Below, one piece after another: positions 40,896 through 52,413 of a stretch of DNA of 64,000 nt. The position numbers were made by a program, and so were the translations under genes. Below the pieces are notes generated by a model. That model was not told the origin of the DNA. It saw only the letters and a program-made list of their open reading frames with translations, and searched no databases. The stretch is from Cavia porcellus (Eukaryota; Chordata; Mammalia; Rodentia; Caviidae). Position 1 is the stretch's first letter. Each line of letters opens with the position of its first letter. The stretch is taken from assembly GCF_034190915.1 (NCBI RefSeq), contig NW_026947485.1, forward strand, positions 134,246,337-134,310,336. Direction: 5' to 3'.

Positions 40896-41289
40896 AAACT
40901 GAAGAAAGCAATAGAGATGAGCAGGAGTCACTTCAAAGAATGAGATGCCTGCAGCTGCAGTCTCTGTCTGCTTAACTGGAAGGAGAACTATATCAATGAA
41001 AATGGTGATAAAATGGGGCAAAAATTTGAGTCAGCTGTTCTCAGCTGAGTCCTTATCTTGCCCTTGGAGGTATCTGTGACCTCACAGGCCACTGCAGGCC
41101 TCAGCCAGGACCTGTGAGTGAGTCATAGAGGTTCACTTACTGTGAATCAGCTCCCATCACCAGGCCTAGGTCAGATTCACAGGTAAACATAGAAAGCCAA
41201 TTAGTTAATTTTGAATTATTCTCAGAGCTGTTTCTTAGTGATTTCCAACAAAGTATCTTAGAAGAAGATATTCATATTGCATTTCACTA
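40896..41289. other. GC-richer unassigned DNA
   Basis: It includes copy 2 of the 51-bp repeat and a GC-richer stretch (41030-41180) just upstream of an L1 3' UTR. It could be part of that element, but I could not show homology to any L1 5' UTR here. Confidence 0.4.
40977..41027 (+). repeat. 51-bp perfect direct repeat, copy 2
   Basis: Identical to 39330-39380. The flanks differ immediately on both sides. Confidence 0.97.
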
Positions 41290-42450
41290 CAGGCATTAAA
41301 TGCCTGCAGCTAGTCTTTATCTAATTAATTGGTGTTTAAAAGCCATAGTAATCTTATCGCTCTGCTTAGTATGATTTTATTTTGTTCAGGTCAGTCTACT
41401 CATACTGGACTCAAGGGCACAGACAGCTATCTCAAAAATATCAGAATACAGTATGGAACCATCCTTAATTTCCTATTAACTTAATCTGAAGCCCTATATA
41501 CTTACACTGTTTTATCATGACTGATCTTAGTTGAATCTGGTTTATTAGATTGCTGTTTTGTATTGACAGATTTTATTCAAATCTGTAATGATTGATAGTA
41601 TCAAGCCTAAGAGAATAGGCAACTACACTGAAGATGATAAGATTCATTAGGATACCTACTCTGGTTTGATTATTACCTGCTTTTGAAGTTTTACACTGTC
41701 TACAATATTTTATTAATATTTTTATGTACTTCTATATTCAATTTTACTATGCCTGATGATATAGGCAATTCTATTGAAGATAACAAAAAAAAAAAAAAAA
41801 CTCCACAATAACCATTGTAGATCACCTTGTACAGTGGTTTTATATGACTTTTTTATTTCATGTTTTACAGGGATTTGTTTTCTTTTTATCTTGCTTTGTT
41901 TTGTTTTTCTAATACAGAAAGGATAGAAATATCCTGTAGAGAGTCATGCAAACATAGAACCTATCAACAATTTATGAGAACTGATCATATAATGCATGAT
42001 GAAATGAGCAACTACTTTAAAGAAAAAGAGACACTATAGTACTCAGTGCTGATTCCATAGGATCATGATGTGAAGTCCAGCAATATTATTATTCTTTGTT
42101 TGGAGTGATTTTAGCCTGTTTGGTTTTGTTTCATTTCAACATATGTGAAGGTATGGACAGCTATTTTGAAGGGAATGAGAGACATTATGGCAGCCATTGT
42201 TGAATTCCCTATTGTCTGATCTTAAAGACCTAAAACCCCTTTCTCATCTTGTTCTACGTACTATGTTGTTTCATGTGAATTTGCTGTATGTGAAGGTATG
42301 GACAGCAATGTGGAAGAAAACAAGAGACAATGTGATAGGTAGTGAAGATCTTTGATCATCTTGCTTAGAAATTTATGTCTCTTATGTTGCTTTCTTATGT
42401 TCTGATTTGTTCTGTTTTGTGTTTAATTTTACCCTCTTTAAAATAAAAAA
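41290..42450 (+). mobile_element. L1 3' UTR fragment (no ORF2 attached)
   Basis: The left part (41370-41700) is homologous to the reverse complement of 49000-49310 ('ttaatttcctatta', 'tatcaagcctaaga'/'tatcaagtctgaga'). The right part (41820-42450) is homologous to 6750-7397. It ends 'ctctttaaaataaaaaaaac'. Diverged ~145-bp internal units are visible: 'gtgaaggtatggacagc' near 42150 and 42290 is followed each time by 'gagacattatgg'/'gagacaatgtga'. No ORF2 sequence was recognised upstream. Confidence 0.8.
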
Positions 42451-42489
42451 AACATGAATGGGGAAGTATTATATTCTACATTTTGGAAG

Positions 42490-43015
42490 AATTTTTGATA
42501 ATTCCATTCTTAAAGTGATGTATCCAGGAGAAATGTGAAGTGTGTACTGATGTAACAACTTGTACAAGGATATTCTTGGCAGCACTATGAACAACAGCCA
42601 AAAGATACAAACATGTCAAATGACCATATAATGATGAGCACATGGACAAAATATCATATATTCATAAGATAGAACTGTCAGGCATGAAGATGAGTGAAAT
42701 ACTGATAACATGTTAAAGCATGGATGCCTATTGGGAACATTATGTAAGGTAAGGAAGCTCATCACAAAAGACCAAATGTGGCATGATTTCATTTACATGA
42801 AATATCCAAATACATAAATTGTATAGAAGAAAATCTATGGTTTATTCTCAGAGAATCTTGCAGGAGGATGAAGAGTGACTGCTAATAAATACAGGACATT
42901 TTTTATAGTGGTAAAAATGTGGAATTGAACAATGAAGATAAAAAAACAATATGAATATATAAAATCTACTTCATTATACACTTTAAAATGTCTAGTTTTA
43001 TGGTGGATCAATTAT
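42490..43015 (+). mobile_element. Old L1M/L1ME-type 3' end
   Basis: It reads through the recognisable end of an ancient L1 ORF2 and 3' UTR: 'atgaacaacagccaaaagat', 'gggaacattatgtaaggtaa', 'tcacaaaagaccaaatgtgg', 'catgatttcatttacatga', 'atacactttaaaatg'. The sequence is collinear on + and heavily mutated. It is unrelated in age to the fresher 3' UTR just upstream. Confidence 0.7.
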
Positions 43016-43020
43016 GTCTC

Positions 43021-43152
43021 AGAAATATTGTCTCAGAAGTCTGGGATTTAGCTCAGTGGCATAAGTGCCTGCCTTGTAAGTGTGTGGACGTGAGTTCTAT
43101 CCTTGGTACCGATAGAAAAAAAGAAAAACACACACAGAAGAAAAGAAATATT
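43021..43152 (+). mobile_element. ID SINE
   Basis: The body is 'gtctgggatttagctcagtg' with A box 'tagctcagtgg', then 'cctgccttgtaagtgtgtgg', B box 'gagttctatcc', 'ggtaccgata' and an A-rich tail. A 9-bp duplication agaaatatt flanks it (43021-43029 and 43144-43152). The body is close to the copy at 23276, so both belong to one ID subfamily. Confidence 0.88.
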
Positions 43153-43915
43153 TAGAAAAGCTTTTGTTCAGCTGAGATAACATTCTGAAGTCCTAAGAAG
43201 TATAGAACTCACTGCTCCATCTGTTACTAACTTTGCCCTGAGGCATTTCTTCATTTGATAATATTTTGTGAAGAGATACTGACAATGAGAAACCATGTCA
43301 TTTTTCAATTTGGAAATGATTTCTCTGTATACATACCAAATTCTTTTCAGAACTGTTCATTTCCTTATGGTGTTTGCTGTTCCTTATTAATATTTAAATA
43401 TAGTTATATAAAAGATCCAAATATGTTCTCTATATTTTTTGTTTTTTCTTTGTTTGCTTGTTTGTTTCTTACTGGACAATCTTTACAAAATGCTTCATGA
43501 ATGTTTTGTATCTTTTTCCTATTTTCCTGTTATAATATATAACAGTGCAATCAAACTTTCCATTTTTTCGTAGACATTGATTTCCAGTCCAGTTACTCTG
43601 TCCTTTTGCTCTAATGAACTATTTCCAATAAGCTCATCCAGTTTTTACTAGATGTCAGCCTGAGGCTCTTCTAGGTCACTTCTGCTGCTTAGTTTAACAA
43701 GCAATGCCAGATGTTTTAGGTTTTTGACACCTTTTCTTATATATTATTATGTAACAAATTTCTCTAAAGCTAAAAACACCAAGCGACCATATTCTTATAA
43801 CTCATAAAGATATAAACTTGGCTGGAAAATCTTGTGAATGTCAACTGAAATAACTAACTGGTATCTTAAACTAATCTGGAGGGTAAAATGTGTCCAAATA
43901 TCCTGGCTGGTTGAG
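43153..43915. other. Unique DNA
   Basis: No gene is recognised. It holds copy 1 of the 39-bp repeat (43672-43710). Confidence 0.5.
43672..43710 (+). repeat. 39-bp perfect direct repeat, copy 1
   Basis: It begins taggtcacttctgctgc and ends aacaagcaatgccag. It is identical to 44010-44048, 338 bp downstream. Confidence 0.97.
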
Positions 43916-44308
43916 TGTTATGGTTTGAGTATATATGTCTGCCAAAGCCTCATCCAGTCATGGAAGTGGGCTTCTAGAGTTTGTGAATGACTCACCAATG
44001 CTGGGTTTATAGGTCACTTCTGCTGCTTAGTTTAACAAGCAATGCCAGTGTGAATGCTACACCCATGTGGGTGGCTTACACATTATATAAGGGACAGAGA
44101 GAGTCTTTTCTCCGTGCTCCTCCCCTTTTGTCCCTTTGGCTTTTGTGGCCAGCATGAATGATGCCCCTTAGCCATGCCACCCTGTTTTGCAACCAGCTGA
44201 TTATGTACTGAAACATCTAACACAGCTGTGAGCTAAATAAACCTTTCCTTCCTTCATTTTTGGCATCAGATATTTGGTCTCAGCAGTGAGAGAAAAGTAA
44301 CCAAGACA
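43916..44308 (+). mobile_element. MaLR-type 5' LTR carrying a 39-bp insert
   Basis: It starts 'tgttatggtttgagtatat', passes 'cccatgtgggtggcttacac', a 'gagctaaataaacctttcc' polyadenylation region (AATAAA near 44235), and ends '...agaaaagtaaccaagaca'. These are the hallmarks of MaLR (MST/MLT1-like) LTRs. The 39 bases at 44010-44048 interrupt it and duplicate a sequence that lies outside the LTR. Confidence 0.8.
44010..44048 (+). repeat. 39-bp perfect direct repeat, copy 2, inside an LTR
   Basis: Exact copy of 43672-43710, sitting within the MaLR LTR. Confidence 0.97.
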
Positions 44309-44890
44309 GAAATTGCTATCAAGAGAGTGGGGTTATTGCTATAATGCTGCCTGGCCATGTGATTTAAGAGCCTCAGGAATTAATTTGAAAAGGTTTTGAG
44401 AGACTAGCCAAAGAGGCAGCCCATGTTACACTGTAAATTATATTGGAAACTCTGGTCAAGAGCCTAGAAAATCAGAGTACTGAAGAAATGCTGCTGGTTA
44501 AGATGAAACTCAGGAGGATTCTATGAGAAGGACTACAGTGACTGTTGGATCCCAGATAGCATGTGTTTTGGCTGAAAATTTATCTTCATTTTGCTTGTGT
44601 TTTGAGATATTATCTGGTGGGAAAAATTTGAGTGCAATCTACTGTTGGGATGGTTGCATGGTTACTGCTGGGATCTTTGGACTATATCTATGTTGGGGAT
44701 TCAGGGCAAAGAGACAGTAGAGTGATTTGAAGCATTTTGCTCCAGTGGAACTGTAGATTGCAAGGATAAACTGAGGAGAATATGGCTGAGATGACCAGGA
44801 CAATGGAAAAATGAACTGAAATCCTTCACCTGAAGATAAGAGCATATTTGAATACAGGAGATCCTTGATTTTTAGTTTTTCCATGTCAGG
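44309..44890 (+). mobile_element. MaLR internal region (5' part)
   Basis: Directly after the LTR comes 'attgctatcaagagagtggg', then 'gttattgctataatgctgcc', the usual MaLR leader. It continues with no protein motif. The internal region may run on to 45960. Confidence 0.65.
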
Positions 44891-45339
44891 TTAAAAGTTA
44901 ATAGAAAGCAAGGACTGTGATTGTAATAGTTCTTGTAATTTGATTTTAATGTCATTTTTAGATATATGCGTATAACCAGGTTAATTAATCAAGGTATTGT
45001 GTTTTAATCTTGAATTTTGATCACCCCTTGTATATTTGGCTTTTGGTGCAGAAATAAATACAGTAAAAATTGTATATATGTAATTGTTGTATTAATGCAA
45101 TGATGAACAGACCAAGACATGTTAACTTTTCATAAATCTGCCACTAAAGATTATGGTTTAAGGAAATGTATATGGTTAACAAATTAATGAGGTGTTGATT
45201 GTGGTGGATTAAAAAATGGTGGTCAACTTAAACACTGGCTGAACTGAATCAGCATAGTGCTGTGTGTAGATAGTGCACCTGAGGAAAATTACCAGCATAT
45301 AAAAAATACCTGGAGAGAAAGTGTAGTATTGTCGATTTT

Positions 45340-45960
45340 CTTAAGTAGTGTTGTTGTTTGGACCTGTAGAAACTTTTGGAGATGTTGGTTGTCCTGGAGA
45401 AGCTTGTCATGCTAGTTTCCCTGATATAAACTTGGTTGTTATCATCAGAGGAGCTCGGGACCTTGTCCCTGTGCTGTGGTTCACTTTCGGGGAGCTCTGG
45501 TCCTTAATTTCAGCATTGCTTTCTGGCTACAGAGGGAAGATATGTGCTGCTTAATATCAAGGAGACACTTGTCATACTGGCTTCCTGATATGAACTCTGC
45601 TGTTGTCATAGTCAGAGAAGCTCAGGACCTTGTTGTTGCTGAGGATGACTATGGTACTTTTCAGGGGAGCCCTGGTCCTTATTTTGAGCATCACTTCTTG
45701 GCTCCAGTGCAGAACCCTCAACCTACTGTCACAGATCCTTAACTCCACTAGCATAGACCTTCTGGCTTCTACTGCTGATCTTGGGAACTTCCCAGTACAG
45801 GTCGATGAAACAGACCTGCATGAGTCATTACTCCAGACCTCCTGGTGGACTCATGGGGGACACTGTCATGGACTCTTGGTTTTCAGATGAACTCATGCAG
45901 GTTAGTGCCATGGGATTCAGGCCCTCAGCTAGATTGTCAAAGTCTTGAGTGTGTGGAGAG
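45340..45960 (+). repeat. Unidentified interspersed repeat, copy 2, with internal tandem units
   Basis: Two diverged units can be aligned: 45395-45545 and 45560-45712. Both run 'cttgtcat(g/a)ct(a/g)g-ttcc(c)tgat', 'gagctc(g/a)ggaccttg', a 'ttcgggg'/'ttcagggg' block, 'ctggtcctta', 'ttctggctac'/'ttggctcc'. The whole block is the inverted relative of 24690-25260. It lies ~450 bp beyond recognisable MaLR leader, so it may be MaLR internal sequence. That link is positional only. Confidence 0.75.
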
Positions 45961-48479
45961 ATTTCCTGTATTTTCTTTTTTTATTTCACTCTTCGAGTGA
46001 CTATCATGAAATATTACTATAAATTATGTGTCCAGTATATAATTGTTTAGCTTGATATCCCCTAACTAGAACACCGGGCATCTTCCTATAATCATGATTC
46101 TCTCCATGCTCTGACTTGGGTTTCTATATAGCATGATGCCATTAGAAGAGTCAGATTTTTTTTCCATGGCAGCTGGCTTTGAATAGCATTTCATGACTAA
46201 AAAATGATAACTATTTTCTTTAGTATCATAGGTCATATGCTGTCACTTCAAGGATAAGTTTTTATGGCCAAATTGTGAAAAACGAAAAAAGGTTTAAGAA
46301 TTAAGGATCATAGATATCTGTGGCTATTAGGAAATGTTTCATTTAGTAGCAATCATAGAATTTCTTTCATATCTTTTCTTTGCATACAGAATTCTACTTC
46401 ATTAACTTATGTACCTAAAATCACATAATTTCTTGGAGCCAACTTCTTGTCTTCCTTTTTCCTTGGCCACTGTCTTCAAGACTGACTATTGTTAAATATC
46501 ACGGTAAAATGTATACTCTATGGAGTTTCTTCATAATTTTAGTTGTATAAGAATTAACCAAAGAATAAAGTAATCCAAGGCCGTTTACCTCTACTGAAAT
46601 CTCCAGAGTCTTTCTAACAAAAAACCCTCTTTTATAACAAATAAAGCTTTGAGAAAATATTTAGCTTCCTAAAATGCAACTGAAAAGATACTACAAATAT
46701 ACATATTCCATTTAAAAGTACAATTCCATAATAGCTTTAAATATTTTGTTACAAATATTGAAAGCAAATACAGTTTGAAGTGCAGCAAATTTAATCAACC
46801 AACCTTGTGTATTGTATTTAAGGTACAAAAGGAAACATATTATGTCATCACTTGAAAAAGGTCACTTATCTCACATGTTTGTTTTCCATTATTTGGACAT
46901 TTTCTTATTTTCAAAAATTGTCATATTTGACATTTAGCTTACAGGTAACTTTTGACTTTTTGCTGCTATGACTCCACTAAATGCTTCTAAAAGTAAAATA
47001 CTAGTAACTTGTAGAACCTGATATATTTGGATAAGAATAGCAATGCAAGTTTAACATAAAACAGAAAAATATAGATAACTTTGTAATTTTATGTTCTAAG
47101 TGATTCCTAGATAAAAACAAAACTTATGGAATGTTTCTTTCTGATGCTTTTTGTATTCATAATTCTGTAGGCCTGTACATGTATGTATGTGTGTGAAAGT
47201 TAATTAAACTATTTTAATACCTGTCATATGTGAATAAGCTAAAAGGGAACGTGTGTGTGAATAAAGTACTTCTTCAAAAGTGTAGAATCTCCTCAAAAAT
47301 GTAGACAGGATATTTGACAAATTTCTATTTTCATAAACTTAAGAAAGTAAAGTCATGGATAACACTTCTTACCTGACCTACTAGTGTATTAGAAGAATAA
47401 GTGGATAAATTAATACATTGATGCCTAGAAATCTGTGAATCTAATAACAAAGTTGACCAAAAATTTAGGTGTGAGAAACAAAATGTATGAGTTCTAAAAT
47501 ATTTCAGCTTTATAATATTGCTATTACAAAGAAAAAAACAGAATTAGATCTTTCTTTACATTTATCATCTTTAAGTCATTATATGGGAAGTGGATTATTG
47601 GTAGCCAATTTGAAGCTACCACAGTCTCAAACAGAATATTTAAAATGAATACATTTATTTTAGTTGTTCTAAAACCTTTATTTGCTCACTTTGTATCCCT
47701 ATAAATGTAATTTAAAAGTTTAAAGTATTTTGATGATAGATATAAATATATATGTATATATAATCATAGCTATAAAACACATATACATGTATAAGTACAA
47801 TTTTACTAGTGTATTGTTTGTTATTCAATTTTATTTTTATTATGTATTCTCATGTTTCCCTTTTGTTACTTTTTTCTTATATATTATTACGCATTCTAAG
47901 AAACAAATATAAATTCTGGTTTTGGTTAGTATATATGCCAAATTAGGAAATGGAATTACATTTATGCTTGTATTTTATTTTGTTCCTGAACAGTTTAAAT
48001 TGACAGATGCAAGGGTGAACTTTCTTATGGAATGCCTAAAATATGCTAATTCAATGCTATTCCTCTCCGCAAATAACATCTTTAAATATAAAGTCATATT
48101 TTAGATGATAATCTACTAATATTAAATCAAATTGATTTTTGATAGAACATCCATCATGAACAGTCAGACACATTTGACTTTTTCAGGCTTACTGAGTAAC
48201 AAATAACTTAATAGTTCTTCCTAATAAATTTTAAATCTCATGAAGATAAATTTAGTATTTTAAATAAAGAATGGCTTTGTGTAATGTTTCAAACTCTAAG
48301 GCCTTATAAACTAACTCCTTTTAAGCTAGCATAAGTCTGCGCTATTTACCCCACGCTTTATATCATTATAATTTAAATATTTTGATTAGCTATAAACTGT
48401 CAGTAATTCACAAATTATTTTAGTGTTCAGATCATTATACAAGTGTTACTTGTTTTATAGGGTGTTTTTCTGAAATAAG
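45961..48479. other. Unique AT-rich DNA
   Basis: No gene or repeat is recognised in this stretch. Confidence 0.5.
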
Positions 48480-49479
48480 CTTCTTACAAATAGTTTTTCA
48501 AGATACAAAAGTGGAGCATATAAAGTCAGGTTTCAAACAGTGAGACTGCAATCAGTTCTGTTCAACAAAAAATCACACTGAACAAAGAATAATGATATTG
48601 CTGGGTTTCACATTATGATATTCTTGGATCAGCACTGGGTACTGAGGTGACTTTTTCTTCAAAGTATTTGTTCATTTTATTATGTGTCATAAGATCAGTT
48701 CTCATAAACTGTTTATTGGTTCTATACATGCCTGAGTCTTAACATGTATTTCTATCCTTTCTATATTAGCGGGAGGAACAAAAAGCAAGAGAAAACAAAA
48801 CATATTCCTATAAACACATGAAATGAAAAAGACACATAAGACCTCTGTACAAGAGGTTTTACCATAGTTATGGTGTGGTCTCTTGTTATGTTCAATAGAA
48901 CTAGCTATATCATGAGACATAGTATAATTGGATATATCAGTACATAACAGTATTAATAAAAACACAATTTTGTATGTAGTATGAAACTTCAAAAACAGGT
49001 AGCAATCAAGCCAGAATGGGTATTCTAGTGAGTCTTGTCATCTTCAGTGTAATTGCCTAAACTCTCAGACTTGATACTATCAATTATATGTTTTAAATAA
49101 TATCTTTCAATACCAAACAGCAATCAAACAAACCAGATTTAACTAAGATGAGTCATGATAAACCAGTAGAAGACATACAGGTCTCCAAATTAAGCTAATA
49201 GGAAATTAAAGATGATTACTGTGCTATATACTGTTGTTTTGGGGATAGCTTTCTGTCCCCTCAAATCTAATGCAAGTAGACAAACTGGGACAGAATAAAA
49301 CCTATCTAAGCAGAGTGGTGCAAGTAATATGAGTTTTAATTCTTAATACACTTATTAACAATATCTGCTGCCATCTTTTAAAGACCATTCCTCCACTTAC
49401 ACTTTCCCAGGGTGCACTGTGTATTTTTGGGTCTCATATAGACCCTCAGTTTTAAATTGGGGGGGCAACCTGCTGTTTA
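48480..49479 (-). other. L1 3' UTR of the HAL1-like element
   Basis: Homologous words on the - strand include 'tttcctattagcttaat', 'gatagtatcaagtctgag' and 'aattacactgaagatgacaa', all also seen at 41460-41660 on +. The far end contains 'agactgcaatcagttctg' and 'caaagaataatgatattgct' (+ strand), shared with 55430-55460 and with the older element around 62160. Confidence 0.7.
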
Positions 49480-49852
49480 CCTAAGTGGTCCAAACTTTCT
49501 CCCTCCTGGACTTGATCTCTAATTATATTCCTTTACCTATTAAAGCCCGTCTTTTCAACCTACCCACAAATACTGGTCTGGTTACCCCTTTTACTCTCTG
49601 GCTCCCTGCCCCATAGAGCATTGTTTATCCATATTTGATTTTCAGTCTATATACCCTTTTTCAGGTTAATTATATTTCCTATAAAGAGAATCTCAGTAGA
49701 CCCTACCTCCTGATCTACTATACCTGTGATTCTCTCTTTTTTTAAATTTAGTGTATCAAGGTCATCTATATTAGAGTTTATAATCAACCTTCTCTGCCTC
49801 ATTTCTGTTATGCTCTTTGTTTGCCATTAGTTGTCTGCTTGTCTTCTTCATT
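49480..49852 (-). pseudogene. L1 ORF2 5' fragment (endonuclease start only)
   Basis: On the - strand the sequence after ORF1 resembles the first part of ORF2: a 'aaactctaatatagatgacc' (Asn-X-Asn-Gly-Leu region) followed by 'cagactgaaaatcaaa' words and 'caatgctctatggggcagg', corresponding to the RLK-GWK-LHATG part of the endonuclease. It is broken and stops short of the endonuclease His/Asp motifs. Confidence 0.55.
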
Positions 49853-50935
49853 CTACTTTATGCTAAATTCATTGAGGCCTCTCTGCCACTGTTTCTGGAA
49901 ACCTGGTACATTTCTCTCTCTCTCTAAAATGCCCTGAAGTATTCTCTGTAGAGTTATATTGGTGGTTGTGAATTTCCCCAGTTCCTCTTTGTCTTGGAAG
50001 GATCTTGTTTCTCTATTAATTTCTAGAGACAATTTTTCAGGGTATATCAATCTGAGCTGGAGGTTACTTTCTTTCAGGGATTGGACTTTTTGCTCCAAGC
50101 TCTACTTGACTTAATGGTTTGTGTTGAGAAGTCTGCTGTAATTCTGATGGGCCTTTCTTCATAGGTGATCTGTTTCTTATCTCTAGCAGATTTTAATATT
50201 CTGTTCTTATATTAAATTTCTGGGATCTTGATTATTATATGACTGGGTGGGGCTCTGTTTTGGTTGTAAGTGGCTGGAGTTCTGTATGCCTCTTATATCT
50301 GGATATCATTTCCTTGTCCTATGTTTGGGAAGTTTTCCTTAATTATTTCTGTCAATAGCCTTTATAGTTCTTTTGTTTGTACCTCTGCTTCTTCATTCAC
50401 ATTCTTTATTCTCAAGTTATAGATCCTCTTGTCTTCTAGCCTTTGTTTGTTACTTCTTGTTTTCTTGTTATTTTTAAAAAGTTTTTCTTTCATAATCCCA
50501 CATTGCAAACCTGTCCTCCAGTTTGGATAATCTATCCTTAGTTTCTTTCAAGCAGTTTTGCCAGCTTTCAGTGGAGTTTTTAATTTCCTGGTAATCTCTT
50601 TGAATCTGCTTCATGTATTCTAGATTTTCTTCATATAATAGTTCTCTCCTTTGTTTGTGTTCCTCCATTATTCCATCTGTGTCTTCTGGAGAGGTGTTTA
50701 GCATTTCTTTTATTAATCTATTTATATCTTGCTTTACTTGATTAAATATTTCACTTTTGAACTTGTCTAAGAGGTCCTGAATATATTTCTTTATGTCTAT
50801 TGATGCTATGTCTGATATTGCATGTTTGCTGTCCTCTATCTCTTGTATTTATCTTTCTTCGATCAATGTTCTCAGTGTTGGGTGTTGGGGCTTTTTCTTA
50901 TTGTTTCCTTTTCTCATATTTTTTGTTTCATCCAT
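49853..50935 (-). pseudogene. L1 ORF1 remnant of a distinct subfamily
   Basis: The start ATG at 50935 opens a Lys-rich leader (MDETKNMRKGNNKKKPQ). Further in, at 50704-50474, lies a heptad-rich coiled coil including QIQRDYQEIKNSTESWQN. The C-terminal domain at 50098-49853 carries LRLIYPEKLSLEINRETRSF and DKEELGKF, the conserved ORF1p block. Stops and frameshifts break the middle. It is clearly paralogous to, but diverged from, the ORF1s at 1671 and 61195. Confidence 0.8.
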
Positions 50936-52413
50936 GCAGGCATATAAAGAAGGCCCCAGTCCCTTTTTTTGTTGTTGTGGTTCTTGTTCTTCTGAAGCAT
51001 GCTGGCTAGGTGATGCTGCCTACTCCAATGTGCTAATAAAGTGCAAATAGGGACAGTGTATGTTGGCCCCTCCCCTCTGGGTCATCCAGGCTGCAGATGC
51101 CTTCACCATGCCTTAGTGTGCGCAGTGCATAGGGAATTGGTCTGGGATACCCTACTGGTTCCCAGCCAGGGGCATGACCTAGGTCAAACACATCTCACAT
51201 CTGGGAAGGGAGTCCCATCTGGGAAGGGAGCAACTGCTTGAGGTCTCTGCAGTACCTTATTTCTGCCAGTCCTGCCAGGTTCCAAGATGTCGTTCCCTTC
51301 CCCATGGAAAGATTTTATTTCTGACGTTCACCACAGGTCAATGCAGGTCCCCTACCAGCTCTGCTTTCTGTTGATCTCGCTGATCCCAGACTGCACCTGC
51401 ACCCCAGCGCAACCAAGGGTCTAGCGAGTGGAAGCAATGGGAACCCCAGCAGTTCACTGACTCACAGTCGTGCAAGTTTGGACACACCGGGCAGTGCAGT
51501 TCTCTGGTTTGCTGCTCTCTTCTGCCCTTACATCTTGTATCTCAAAAATGAGACCCCAAAATGTCCAAAAAAATGGGGCATGACATCGTTTTTAAAGAAA
51601 AAGGAATGCTTTTTATTTATCCTGGCACCAGTGACACAGTGCAGTTGGAGTTTGCAAAGCTGTGTAACTCACTTAAAATTTTGACAGACTTTTATAGAAA
51701 GGACAATTACAAAGTAGATGATTTATGGGTGTGGATCAGGAATGAAGAACTCCTTTGCTTCCCTTTGCTTGAAGACAGAGAAGTTTTGCAGGACTTTACA
51801 GTCCTTTGTCAGCTAATTTCAGCATTTAATTTTAGATAACATCTGTCCCTTGCAGAGAGGAACAATGGTTAACAAATCAATCAGGTCACCCAGGAAGATG
51901 ACACATACAGAACAGTATGATGGCATTGCAGTTATTTTACAACAATGTGGTCAGTGCCCCAGGGTGTCCAGTTGTAGAAAATAGTTGTGTTTGCAAAGCG
52001 AATTAACAGGTAATTTGGTCATATAACTTGGGCATTGGCAAACATAACACAAACATAATGAAGCTCTTTTTTTGCTAGTGCACAGCACATCTCCCCATCA
52101 AGGCCTTCAGGCTTGCCAGCCACCAGCTTCACTGTGCCCATGGATTTCCAGTTCCAAAAGTGCTTCTGGATCAGTGGGTCTGGCTCTGATGAGCACACCA
52201 CTAGCTACTGCCTTCTTCTGTTCAACTTTTTCTTTTTTAAAATTCTTTCTGTGGGCTTCAATCCTCACTTTAGTTTCTTCCTTGGTTAAGGAGACCTATG
52301 TCTTTCCTGCTTTTCTTTTTCCAGAATGCTATACTCTAGCCTCTGGACTGTTTCTCTCAGAGAGGTGTTTTAGTTTGCTGCTTACTGTTCCACCATCTTA
52401 CCAGACCCCCTAA
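50936..52413 (-). promoter_or_regulatory. 5' UTR of the HAL1-like element, non-monomeric
   Basis: About 1.48 kb, GC-richer near ORF1 (51050-51500) and unlike the monomeric 5' UTRs of the other two L1s. Only a short 'catctgggaagggag' word is repeated (51198-51231). The distal part includes an open, ATG-less frame of about 63 codons on - (52290-52090), listed as a finding. Promoter activity is assumed from the family. Confidence 0.55.

Larger units (their letters stand above)
48480..52413 (-). mobile_element. Internally deleted, HAL1-like L1
   Basis: On the - strand the element runs 5' UTR (52413-50936), ORF1 (50935-49853), a short ORF2 start (about 49830-49480) and then L1 3' UTR sequence (about 49400-48480). 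The reverse transcriptase, cysteine motif and most of the endonuclease are missing. The 5' end begins 'agggggtctggtaagatgg', a typical L1 G-rich start. The 3' UTR is homologous to 41370-41700 and to parts of 54900-56000. I could not find a convincing target-site duplication, and the 3' end is approximate. Confidence 0.75.

Noticed and set aside
40264..42459. Possible target-site duplication acatgaatg around the 41290-42450 L1 3' UTR
   Set aside because: Only nine bases match and the cleavage site does not resemble TTTT/AA. It could easily be chance.
51561..51839. 92-codon open frame on + with protein-like composition
   Set aside because: It is antisense within the HAL1-like 5' UTR. I recognise no family, and frames of this length are expected by chance in 64 kb.
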